This document shows, one piece after another, positions 23,893-31,448 of a stretch of 64,000 nt of DNA. The DNA lies in assembly GCA_964496575.1 (NCBI GenBank), contig CAZCAC010000023.1, positions 1 to 64,000 of the forward strand, read 5' to 3'. Under the pieces are notes generated by a model, which worked only from the letters and a program-made list of their open reading frames with translations, did not search any database and was not told the DNA's origin. The translations under genes were made by a program, and so were the position numbers. Positions within the stretch are counted from its first letter, which is position 1. Every line of letters starts with the position of its first letter. The stretch comes from CAZCAC01 sp964496575. GTDB taxonomy: Bacteria; Planctomycetota; UBA1135; GCA-002686595.

Positions 23893-25424
23893 TCAGGGAA
23901 GCCAGACCACCGCATGGCCGTTCGAGGTGTTGAAGTCGCTTCCGCAGGGGGAGTTCATGGGGTTGCGATACCAGTACTGATAGCGCTTGATGTCGCCGGC
24001 GGCGATGTTGCCCGCCGTGGTGGCGATCGCGATCGTGCTACTCGCGTTTCCGTTGGCATCGGCCTGCCGCAACTGCAGGCGCAACAAGCCCATGCCGGCA
24101 CAGCGCAGGCCGTCGCCCCAGGGGAATCCCAGGCCGAAGCTGACGGGGTCCTCCGCCTGGAAGAACAGGCCGAAGTTGTCCGGCTCCGCGCTGGTGCAGA
24201 TCAAGACCAGCGTATCGCTCGCGAGGCTGGCGACGCCGCTGACCGTCAGCTGAGCTGAGCCCCCGAGGTGAAGACCCCATTCGCGCACCCGGAGCCGGGG
24301 ACACTCCCATCGTTGTCGTTGCCGCAGGGGCAAGGGGTACCGGACCCCGGATCACCGAAACAGTAACCGTAGCCCTGGACGAGGGCGTCGGGGTAGTGAA
24401 AACCCATGTCCACCGTTCCAGTATCCAGTCCGCCACACGAGCTCGTCGTGCCCGCGATCATCGCGCCGGTGCCGGTGTCGACGCAGGGGCTCTTCGTCGT
24501 CTGGCAGGGCGCTTGCTCGAGGTAGTAGAGGTCCTGTGCAGCGTCAACGAACAGCGGGTTCTGGTCGATGTTGCCGGTTCCTGTCCATCCCCCCTGAACG
24601 TCGCAGTAAGTGATCACGGGGTTGCTGTTCGAGTAGTAGTCCTTGATATCCGCGGTCGGCGGCGGGTTGTTCGCCACGACGACCGTGTTGGTCACCGAGG
24701 TCGCGTGTTTCGAGTTGATGAAGCAGATCCCGGCTCCCTGCTCCCCGGCATTCGCGGTGATCGTGTTGTTGACGATCTCCGTCTGGAGCGTGTCTCACCC
24801 GTCCGCGTCACAGCAGATCCCGCCACCGTAGACTCCGGACCCTTCCTCGGCGGTGTTGTGGACGATCAGGTTGTTCTCGATCCGTGGCGCGGCGTCCGAC
24901 CCGACGTAAATCCCTCCGCCGTACCCGGCCAGGTTGTCGCGGATGACGTTGCCTCGGATGGTGGGATCGGCGGGAAGCGACAGGGGCTGGATGTCCCCGA
25001 TCAACACCCCCCCACCCACGGAGTACGAGCTTGTCCACAAGCCACCTCCGTCCGTGATGGTGAAACCCTCGACCGTGGCACTCCTCGACACGATCTGGTC
25101 GAACTGCACCGTCGGGTCGTCGGAGCTGACCCCCTCGATCGTGGTCACCATCGGTCCGTCCCGGCTCACCAGGACGACGTCGTTCCCCCCGAACAGGATG
25201 TTCTCCTGGTACGTGCCGGGCAGGACCAGGATGGTGTCGCCCGCCTGGACGCCGGCATGGCTCAAGGCGCCCTGGATCGTGTCGAAGGGGTCGGTCGCGG
25301 TGCCCGACCCCCCGGGCGATTCGTGGCAGTCGACGTACCACGCCGTCTGGGCCTGAGCGGCCGCGGCCAGGGCGGCGGTGAGGATCGAGATGGAGAGCAC
25401 TCTATGGTGGATGGAACATGTCAC
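23893..25424 (-). pseudogene. Broken gene for a secreted beta-helix protein (in-frame TGA plus 5-bp duplication)
   Basis: Three consecutive minus-strand frames are pieces of one gene. A GTG start at 25424 with AGGAG 11 bases upstream opens a signal peptide (VLSISILTAALAAAAQAQ), then a DUF1565-like YVDCHESPGGSGTATDPF and right-handed beta-helix repeats. At 24795-24797 an in-frame TGA interrupts the helix; translation in the same frame continues with recognisable repeats (EIVNNTITANAGEQGAG). At 24248-24257 AGCTG is duplicated (AGCTGAGCTG on the plus strand); removing one copy restores GAQLTVSGVASL and joins the tail, which is the shared C-terminal domain (FGLFFQAED, GDGLRCAG, YQYWYRNP). Intact, it would encode about 508 residues. 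Either a recent pseudogene or two sequence errors. Confidence 0.8.
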
Positions 25425-25696
25425 GACGGTCTGGTCTCCTCGTTTCTGGTGGAATTGCTGTGAGAAGATCCCGACGATCTCGCCTTCCGGGGCACCGGAG
25501 GGGACCCGGGACGAGACGATCCGCGGAGGAGCCGGCACGGCGAGCCTCCCGGAGGGACGGGGATCTTGATGTCGAGGTGGTGAATCCACCGGATCAGGTT
25601 CTCGTGACCGGCAATTCGCAGGTTCTTTCTCCGTTCTGCTCCAGCCGAGCGCGATCCTCCGCCTCGCCCCGAACCGCACCGCAAGGCAAAACGGTC

Positions 25697-25720
25697 CCCG
25701 GGTCACCACGATGACCCGGG
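25697..25720 (-). terminator. Intrinsic terminator-like hairpin
   Basis: CCCGGGTCA, 6-base loop, TGACCCGGG: a perfect 9-bp stem, followed on the minus strand by GACCGTTTTGCC. This is the best intrinsic terminator candidate for the ABC/DUF3299 operon, although it lies about 160 bases after the last stop. Confidence 0.5.
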
Positions 25721-25746
25721 CCGGCATCTCCGGGGGGGAGAGCCCC

Positions 25747-25780
25747 GGACCCCCCATTTGAACCCGACCCCTGGGGGTCC
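25747..25780 (-). repeat. Inverted repeat with a nested alternative stem
   Basis: GGACCCCC (25747-25754) pairs with GGGGGTCC (25773-25780). A nested alternative, GACCCC-TG-GGGGTC (25766-25779), uses the same right arm. It lies just upstream, on the minus strand, of the terminator-like hairpin at 25697. Confidence 0.4.
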
Positions 25781-25877
25781 CCTTTCAACGTGGCGCAGGA
25801 GTCCCTTCTTCTTCTTGCCGCCAGCACTACATGACGGGAACCTGCCCGTACGAGGGCCGAAGGTGCCTCGGCTGCGC

Positions 25878-26495
25878 TCAATCCTCCAGGTCCGCCCTGG
25901 AGGCCTCCAGGTGGAAGATCCCCACCGCGAACCCCGCATCGTCGACGGCCCCCCCCAGGCTCATCCGCCCCTCGACCCGCATCGGCAAGAAGGGGTGGTA
26001 CACCGCCAGCTCCCCCTCCACCATCACCACGTCGATCCACTCGTCCGCGTTCGGCGACCCCCCGAAGCAGCAGCTCATGAGGTCGCGCACCAGCATGAAG
26101 TCGCGCACCTCGTTCCCTTCGAGCTCACCGGGAATCATGTAGCCGACGATGGAGACGTCGCGGCCGTCGAAGCGTGTGATCCGCTCGGGGAGCGCGAGCG
26201 CCTCGAGTTCCTCCGGCTCGTACTCCTCGGGAAAGAGTACGGCATCGAGCAGGGCGTCGACGTCGAGGCCCGCGAGCGAGAGATCGCGAAAGGTGATCGG
26301 CGACGATCCGGAGTCGGCGAGGACCGAGGGCTCGTCGATCACCGCGGTGGACTCCCCCGGTTCCCGTCCCGGGTCCTCGCTGCCGTCGATCAGCGCGCCG
26401 CGCACGACCGGGGAGGCCGCTGGAGGCACTCCTTCCTCACCGCAGCCGAGCAGCAGGAGCAGGCCGAGGATCCGGATCGCGTTCGCGGCCACCAC
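25878..26495 (-). CDS. DUF3299-family lipoprotein of an ABC transporter operon
   Basis: A 205-residue lipoprotein: short N-terminus, ILGLLLLLGCG lipobox with the lipidated Cys near 18, then an acidic low-complexity linker to about 60. The DUF3299 core has FDGRDVSIVGYMIPGELEG, LVRDLMSCCFGGSPN (two adjacent cysteines near 142), then VEGRMSLGGAVDDAGFAVGIFHLEA. The double Cys in an Asn/Pro-rich loop suggests metal binding, which is an inference. The start is GTG 26495 (or 26492), with TGAGGA just upstream and 5 bases after the permease stop; longer frames overlap the permease. It is co-transcribed with the ABC permease and ATPase and is probably their periplasmic partner. Confidence 0.75.
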   Translation of the reverse strand: MVAANAIRILGLLLLLGCGEEGVPPAASPVVRGALIDGSEDPGREPGESTAVIDEPSVLADSGSSPITFRDLSLAGLDVDALLDAVLFPEEYEPEELEALALPERITRFDGRDVSIVGYMIPGELEGNEVRDFMLVRDLMSCCFGGSPNADEWIDVVMVEGELAVYHPFLPMRVEGRMSLGGAVDDAGFAVGIFHLEASRADLED

Positions 26496-26500
26496 GTTCC

Positions 26501-27769
26501 TCAGTCCATCCGGGCCAGCGTCTCGGCCACGTCGGTGGAGTACGCCTTGAGCGCCGGCAGGACTCCCGCGATCGCGCCGATCGCCGACATGCCGAGCGGG
26601 GTCCACAGGAAGACCGGGTGCCAGAGCCACTCCTCGACGACCACGCCGGTCCGCTCGCGGATGATCGCCGCCGCGGTGGTGACGATGACGAAGTACACGG
26701 CGAAGCCGAGGAGGCTGCCCAGGAGCGCAATGCTGCTCGCCTCCAGCACGATCACCGAGAAGACGGTGCGGCGTCCCGCGCCGAGCGAGCGCAGAATGGC
26801 GAACTCCCGGCGCCGCTCGTTCATCGTGTTGTAGAGGCTGGCCAGGATCGACCCGGCGGCGACCAGGACCACGAGGTAGGCGATCACCTCGAGGACCCGG
26901 TTCATCCAGCCGAGCTTGTCGAACAGCTGCAGCAGCGAGGCCCCGATCGGCCAGGCAAAGGTCGCCTCGCGCCCCTCGAGGTTGATCTCCTCGTGCAGGG
27001 AGTGCCCGGCCCGGGAGCTCGAGAGGCGCAGCATCACCGCGCTGACCTCCTTGTGCTCGTCCTCGATCTGCTCGCCGGGTGTCGCCTCGAACTCGTGCCC
27101 GCTCCCGCGCAGCTTGTGCCCCCCCATCCGGAAGACCCCTTCGATCGGGATCCAGATCACCCGGTCGTTCGGGGAGCCGGTCGGCTCCAGCACGCCGACG
27201 ACGACGTACTCCTCGTCGTGCTCATCCCCCGTTCCGTGATCGACGCCGTGGCTGGCGTGAAAGGCGGAGCCCACCGACAGCCGGCCGCGGCGAGCGACGG
27301 CGTCGCCGATCACCGCCTCCCGCCGCGCGGGATCGAAGAGCCTCCCGCCGGGGCGCAGCTGGACCCGCGCATCGCGCGCGAAGCGGAGCTCGTCGAAGAT
27401 CCGCTCATCGGTGCCGACGATCCGGAAGCCGCGGTAGTTGTCCCCCACCGCGTAGGGGATCGCCAGCTCGACGCGGGGGTCGTTCCTCACCGCGAGGTAG
27501 CTCTTCCAGGGAAGGTTCCCCGGCGAGGTCTCCAGGTGGAAGACGCTGTTCAGTACCAGCTGCAGCTGGCTGCCGCGCGCTCCCAGCACGGCGTCGAATC
27601 CCTGCGAGCCCCCGGCGAAGGCCGCACGACTCTGCTCGGTGACGGCGAAGACCGCCATCACCAGCCCGGCGGCCAGGGCCACCGAGACCACGGTCACGCA
27701 GCTGGAGAGGGCGTGCTGGCGCAGGCTGCGCCGCACCATCAGGAGCGCGCTGGCGAAGGTGTCCCTCAC
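26501..27769 (-). CDS. FtsX/MacB-type ABC transporter permease with His-rich periplasmic loop
   Basis: A 422-residue permease with the FtsX/LolE topology: one membrane helix near 22-45 (SSCVTVVSVALAAGLVMAVF), a large periplasmic domain, and three C-terminal helices (about 295-320, 345-375, 385-410). The periplasmic domain contains HASHGVDHGTGDEHDEE near 168-184 and further His/Glu clusters (GGHKLRGSGHEFE, EQIEDEHKE). Such His/Asp/Glu stretches bind divalent metals such as zinc in many transporters. Family proteins act as mechanotransmitters or lipoprotein movers rather than classical pumps. The start overlaps the ATPase stop by 4 bases (ATGA) and the lipoprotein follows after 5 bases, so the three genes form one operon. 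Confidence 0.85.
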   Translation of the reverse strand: MRDTFASALLMVRRSLRQHALSSCVTVVSVALAAGLVMAVFAVTEQSRAAFAGGSQGFDAVLGARGSQLQLVLNSVFHLETSPGNLPWKSYLAVRNDPRVELAIPYAVGDNYRGFRIVGTDERIFDELRFARDARVQLRPGGRLFDPARREAVIGDAVARRGRLSVGSAFHASHGVDHGTGDEHDEEYVVVGVLEPTGSPNDRVIWIPIEGVFRMGGHKLRGSGHEFEATPGEQIEDEHKEVSAVMLRLSSSRAGHSLHEEINLEGREATFAWPIGASLLQLFDKLGWMNRVLEVIAYLVVLVAAGSILASLYNTMNERRREFAILRSLGAGRRTVFSVIVLEASSIALLGSLLGFAVYFVIVTTAAAIIRERTGVVVEEWLWHPVFLWTPLGMSAIGAIAGVLPALKAYSTDVAETLARMD

Positions 27770-28455
27770 GTCGCCCCCCCATTCGCGCCCGCGACTCCGC
27801 GGGCGAGCTCGTCCATCGACAGCCGCCGGTCGAAGCCCCCGAGCAGCGTTTCATCGTGGCTGACCAGGAGGAGGGCCGCCCCGTGCTCCCGACAGGCGCC
27901 CCGGAGCAGCTCGAGGGCCTCGCCGGCCCGCTCCGGATCGAGGCTGCCGGTCGGCTCGTCGGCGAGGACCAGCCGCGGCCGGGCGGCCAGGGCCCGCGCC
28001 AGGGCGACCCGCTGCCGCTGGCCGATGGAGAGCTGGTGCGGCCGGTGGCGCTGGTGGTCACCGAGGCCCAGCTCGACCAGGAGGTCGCTCGCCAGCCGGC
28101 GGTCGATCCCCCGCCCGAAGGCCATGCCCAGCACCACGTTCTCCAGCACCGTGTAGCCCCCGAGCAGGTGGAAGGCCTGGAAGACGTAGCCGAGACTCCG
28201 CGCCCGGAAGCAGTCGCGGTCCGCCTCGGAGAGGGCGAAGAGCTCCTGGCCGCCGAGGCGGATCGAGCCCCGGTCCGGGGTGAGGATCCCGGCGACCAGG
28301 TTCAGGAAGGTGGTCTTCCCGCAGCCGCTGCGCCCCTCGAGCGCGACCTGCTCCTCCTCCTCGAGGATGAAGGAAGGGACGTCCAGCACCTCCCGGTGGA
28401 CGCCGTCGGGCCCCCGGTAGCTCTTCTTCAGTTCGGTGATCTCCAGCAACGGCAT
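27766..28455 (-). CDS. ABC transporter ATP-binding protein (LolD/MacB-type)
   Basis: A 229-residue ATPase subunit: Walker A GRSGCGKTT (41-49), Q-loop YVFQAFHLL near 90, signature LSIGQRQRVALARAL (the usual SGGQ is SIGQ), Walker B LVLADEPTGSLDP and switch SHDE. It belongs to the MacB/LolD/FtsE group and should power the permease encoded immediately downstream; substrate or client unknown. First gene of the operon and divergent from the giant lipoprotein gene, with about 290 bases between the two starts. Confidence 0.92.
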   Translation of the reverse strand: MPLLEITELKKSYRGPDGVHREVLDVPSFILEEEEQVALEGRSGCGKTTFLNLVAGILTPDRGSIRLGGQELFALSEADRDCFRARSLGYVFQAFHLLGGYTVLENVVLGMAFGRGIDRRLASDLLVELGLGDHQRHRPHQLSIGQRQRVALARALAARPRLVLADEPTGSLDPERAGEALELLRGACREHGAALLLVSHDETLLGGFDRRLSMDELARGVAGANGGAT

Positions 28456-28745
28456 CGGGTCGGGGGCGGTCCCCGGGAATTGTAGCGGCGTGGAGGGTGG
28501 CTGTCGCGCCCGCGCCGGGGCACCCTCGGGGGGTTGGCAGCCGGGACCGAACGCGCCTGTCGGTGATTTTTTATAGGAAGATGCTTTTCTCTCACCCCTC
28601 CCCCCCCAGCGAGACGACAGGAGCGCTGAGGGCCCTCGGGCGACCCCGGGCGGGGTCGGGCCCTCGTCTCGCTTCGAGGAGAGTTACGTTCAGGTGGGGG
28701 AATCCAGTGCGCGAATCGTCGAGTCGGATCGGTAGCAGGGCCGCA
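28456..28745. other. Divergent intergenic region with an A/T-rich patch
   Basis: Between the divergent ABC ATPase and lipoprotein genes. Around 28561-28590 there is an A/T-rich island (GTGATTTTTTATAGGAAGAT) in otherwise very G/C-rich DNA. It is the likeliest site for the promoter of one or both genes, with TATAGG as a possible -10. An in-frame GTG at 28707 preceded by AGGTGG could be an alternative start of the lipoprotein. Confidence 0.4.
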
Positions 28746-31244
28746 GTGCGGAGAGCGAGGGGAACGTGTGGTCTCGGCCTCCTGGTCGTGCTCGGCCTCC
28801 TGCAGGGCTGCTCCGGAGGCGGAGCCCCCGGCCTCCCCGGCGGCGGCGGCGACGGCGATCCCCCGGATCCGCCGCAGGTCGACGCCAGCTACGAGCTGGG
28901 CGACGTCCTGGCCCAGGTGGAGCTCGGCGCGCCGATCACCACCCGGTTCATCCTCCGGGCCACGGTTCCCGTCCCCCCCGAGCTCTACCCGCTGGAGGAG
29001 GAGGGCGTCTCCCCCTTCGCGATTCGCGACTCCCTCGGCAACGAGGTCAACGCACAGGTGGAGATCGTCAGCCGCTACCCCGACCCCGCCGACGGCGCGG
29101 ACGTCGTCGAGGTGCTCGCCTCCGTCGAGCGCCCGCCGGACTCGCACATCGGCGAGCGGCTCACCTACTCGGTGATCTGGTCCCCCAACTACCCCGTGTC
29201 CCACTACATCACCGACGACGTCCGGCAGCTGGTCGAGACTCCGGAATCGCTGATGCTGCGCACGCGTGACGTCTTCGGCCACTGGTACGAAGTGGACCTG
29301 CTCACCGACTACCGCGAAGAGGACCCCGACGACCTGGTGGTGATGCGCGACGGAACGGCGGCGCACCAGGTGCGCACCCACGAGACGATGTTCCCGCGCA
29401 ACCCCACCCCCGGCTCCACCGGAACCCTGCCGCACATGATGGGGGTGCACACCTACCTGACCACCTGGCAGAGCGAGAACTTCATCTCGATCGACCTGCG
29501 CGTGCACAACGGGCACGACGGCCAGGACCAGACCACCGACCTCGACGATCCCGCGGGGACCTTCTACTTCGACGGCCTCGAGCTGGTCGCGCCGACGGGG
29601 TGGACGCTGATCCACGCCTTCCCGTGCCCGACGACCGGCACGCCCTACACCGAGGGGGAGACCGAGGTCTGGCCCCTGATCGCCAAGATCGGCGGGGGGA
29701 CGCTCCACGTGATGCACCCCCAGCAGATGTTCCATCGGCGGCTGGTGCTGGCCCGCTCGGGTCACGTGAACTCGGCGCGAGTCGCCCTCGAGGAGCAGGG
29801 GCTCGGCTTCTGCCGCAAGGGGATGACCGGTGAGGGCTTCGAGCTCTTCTCGTGGTGGAACTCGCAGACCGCTCGCTACTGGCCGCAGAACCTCCCGCTG
29901 CCCGATCTCGACTACCTGGAGCCGATGACCAGCTCGCGCAACGAGCTGTACGACGACTTCGAGGAGATCCGCAACGCGCTGCGCAATGGCGTGCCCGGAC
30001 CCTGGCCCGTGACCTACGGCAACGTCGGCTGGGCACACCCCTGGGGCCCCCCCTTCGGGGCGATGCACGGGGGCTCGGAGATCTACTTCTGGGACGGCGT
30101 CAAGACCGCCTGGTCCGCCTCGACCGACGGCTACCGCATGTTTCAGGCAACGCACAGGATGTACACCGAGCGCCACCCGACCGCGCTCTACGACGAGCAC
30201 GGCGTGCCGCACCACCAGGAGGACTGGATCGTCGAGGGGGCGAACGGCCCGTACGTGCCGACCTGGATGTGGCTCACTCCCCAGCTCTACCTGGGAGACG
30301 CCTTCGGCTTCCACGACGTGCCGACCTTCCAGGTGGATGCAGTCGCCGCTCAGGGGCGAGCTCCCGACTACGACGAGCTCCTAGAGGACTTCGACGAGAT
30401 CGACACGCAGCACCTGATCCGCTACACGCGGTCACCCAAGGTGCTCGCCTGGCTGGGGAACGACGCCCTGGCCAAGGACGACCTGATGCTCCAGGGGGAG
30501 CTGTGCCGGGCCTCCTACACGCTGCTGCCGCAGAACGAGGCCGGCAAGGCCATCATCATCGGCGCCCTCGATGCGCGTCGCTACATCGACCTCTTCCCCG
30601 GCTGGGGCTTCGACATCGACCGGGGTCACGGCTGGATCCTCGACGCCGCGGCGGCCGCCTACGCCTTCGGCGACGTGGCGTGGCGCGACGAGGTGCGCTC
30701 CTGGTACACCGACTACGTCGACCTCGTCGAGGACGGTCAGTCGACCTGCACCGGGGCGATGCAGTCCACGCCCAACGGCAACCACTTCGGGGCGCAGTAC
30801 CGAGTGCTCCAGTCGATCAGCGAGTGCATCATCCAGAACGCCATCTGGGGAATGCGCACCACCGTCTTCGGTGACCACGATCCGACCACCGTCGCCCGGA
30901 TCGATACGGTGCTCGCCGGCTCGACCGGCGCGATGATCTCCCCGCTGGTCTGGGACGAGGCGGGCGACGTCCCGTTCTTCTACACCGCCCTGGGACCGAT
31001 GGACGACGAGCTGCCGCCCTTCTGCACCTACGTGCCCCCCGACGGGGAGGAGGGGCAGGACGGCTGGCAGACGTGGAACGTCTACGTCTTCGGCCTGTTG
31101 ACCACCGGCGACGCCTACTACCTCGAGCGGGCCCGGCAGATGGCCGGAGGGACTCTCACCGTCGAGGAGATCGGGAAGGACACCCACACCGGCGAGCTGG
31201 AGACGAGGGCGGGGATGATCTCCCTGCTGCAGAGCCTGGAATAG
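28746..31244 (+). CDS. Large secreted lipoprotein of unknown function (tandem paralogue 1)
   Basis: An 832-residue protein not assignable to a family by eye. GTG 28746 (AGCAGGG upstream) gives a clean lipoprotein signal, VRRARGTCGLGLLVVLGLLQ then GC. GTG 28707 is an alternative. After a Gly/Pro linker, the N-terminal half looks beta-rich (LGAPITTRFILRATVPVPP, FYFDGLELVAPTGWTLIHAF). The C-terminal half looks alpha-helical, with conserved blocks WAHPWGPPFGAMHGGSEIYF, TQHLIRYTRSPKVLAWLGND, ALAKDD and GAQYRVLQSISE. The same order of blocks occurs in the next gene, so the two arose by duplication. The layout (beta sandwich then helical toroid) resembles polysaccharide lyases or hydrolases, but this is a guess from predicted shape only. 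Confidence 0.75.
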   Translation: MRRARGTCGLGLLVVLGLLQGCSGGGAPGLPGGGGDGDPPDPPQVDASYELGDVLAQVELGAPITTRFILRATVPVPPELYPLEEEGVSPFAIRDSLGNEVNAQVEIVSRYPDPADGADVVEVLASVERPPDSHIGERLTYSVIWSPNYPVSHYITDDVRQLVETPESLMLRTRDVFGHWYEVDLLTDYREEDPDDLVVMRDGTAAHQVRTHETMFPRNPTPGSTGTLPHMMGVHTYLTTWQSENFISIDLRVHNGHDGQDQTTDLDDPAGTFYFDGLELVAPTGWTLIHAFPCPTTGTPYTEGETEVWPLIAKIGGGTLHVMHPQQMFHRRLVLARSGHVNSARVALEEQGLGFCRKGMTGEGFELFSWWNSQTARYWPQNLPLPDLDYLEPMTSSRNELYDDFEEIRNALRNGVPGPWPVTYGNVGWAHPWGPPFGAMHGGSEIYFWDGVKTAWSASTDGYRMFQATHRMYTERHPTALYDEHGVPHHQEDWIVEGANGPYVPTWMWLTPQLYLGDAFGFHDVPTFQVDAVAAQGRAPDYDELLEDFDEIDTQHLIRYTRSPKVLAWLGNDALAKDDLMLQGELCRASYTLLPQNEAGKAIIIGALDARRYIDLFPGWGFDIDRGHGWILDAAAAAYAFGDVAWRDEVRSWYTDYVDLVEDGQSTCTGAMQSTPNGNHFGAQYRVLQSISECIIQNAIWGMRTTVFGDHDPTTVARIDTVLAGSTGAMISPLVWDEAGDVPFFYTALGPMDDELPPFCTYVPPDGEEGQDGWQTWNVYVFGLLTTGDAYYLERARQMAGGTLTVEEIGKDTHTGELETRAGMISLLQSLE

Positions 31245-31295
31245 GGAATTCCAGAAAAGCGAGTTCCTGATCCTCCCGGTGATCCGGGGATCCCA

Positions 31296-31324
31296 TTGAC
31301 GTATCGGGCGCGACTCGGTACGTA
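31296..31324 (+). promoter_or_regulatory. Weak promoter candidate for the second lipoprotein gene
   Basis: TTGACG (five of six to the -35 consensus) is followed after 17 bases by TACGTA (poor -10). It lies about 125 bases upstream of the ATG at 31449, in the 204-base space after the first paralogue. Confidence 0.25.
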
Positions 31325-31435
31325 CGGGGCCCTTCGTCCGGGCCCCCGGGCCGGTCCCCGCCTCACGCCGGTCTTCCCGGGTGCCCCTCGAGCAATCGGA
31401 GCGGCCCTCCCTCCCTCCCCCACCGCCGCCGCTCC

Positions 31436-31446
31436 AAGGAGGAGGT
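31436..31446 (+). promoter_or_regulatory. Very strong Shine-Dalgarno (AAGGAGGAGGT)
   Basis: AAGGAGGAGGT just before ATG 31449 fixes that start and implies high translation of the second lipoprotein. Most other genes in the window have weak or no Shine-Dalgarno. Confidence 0.8.
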
Positions 31447-31448
31447 AG

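Larger units (their letters stand above)
25425..25877. other. Intergenic region with tandem hairpins, no gene seen
   Basis: About 450 bases between the broken beta-helix gene and the DUF3299 lipoprotein gene, both on the minus strand. It contains two strong inverted repeats (annotated separately) and a homopurine AGAAGAAGAAGGG stretch on the minus strand near 25805. Frames crossing it have no recognisable protein features. Confidence 0.5.

Noticed and set aside
24795..24797. TGA read as selenocysteine in the beta-helix gene
   Set aside because: The position is a variable loop of a repeat protein, not a redox site. The short CTCC/GGAG pairing downstream is not a convincing SECIS, and a separate frameshift further on argues for plain damage.
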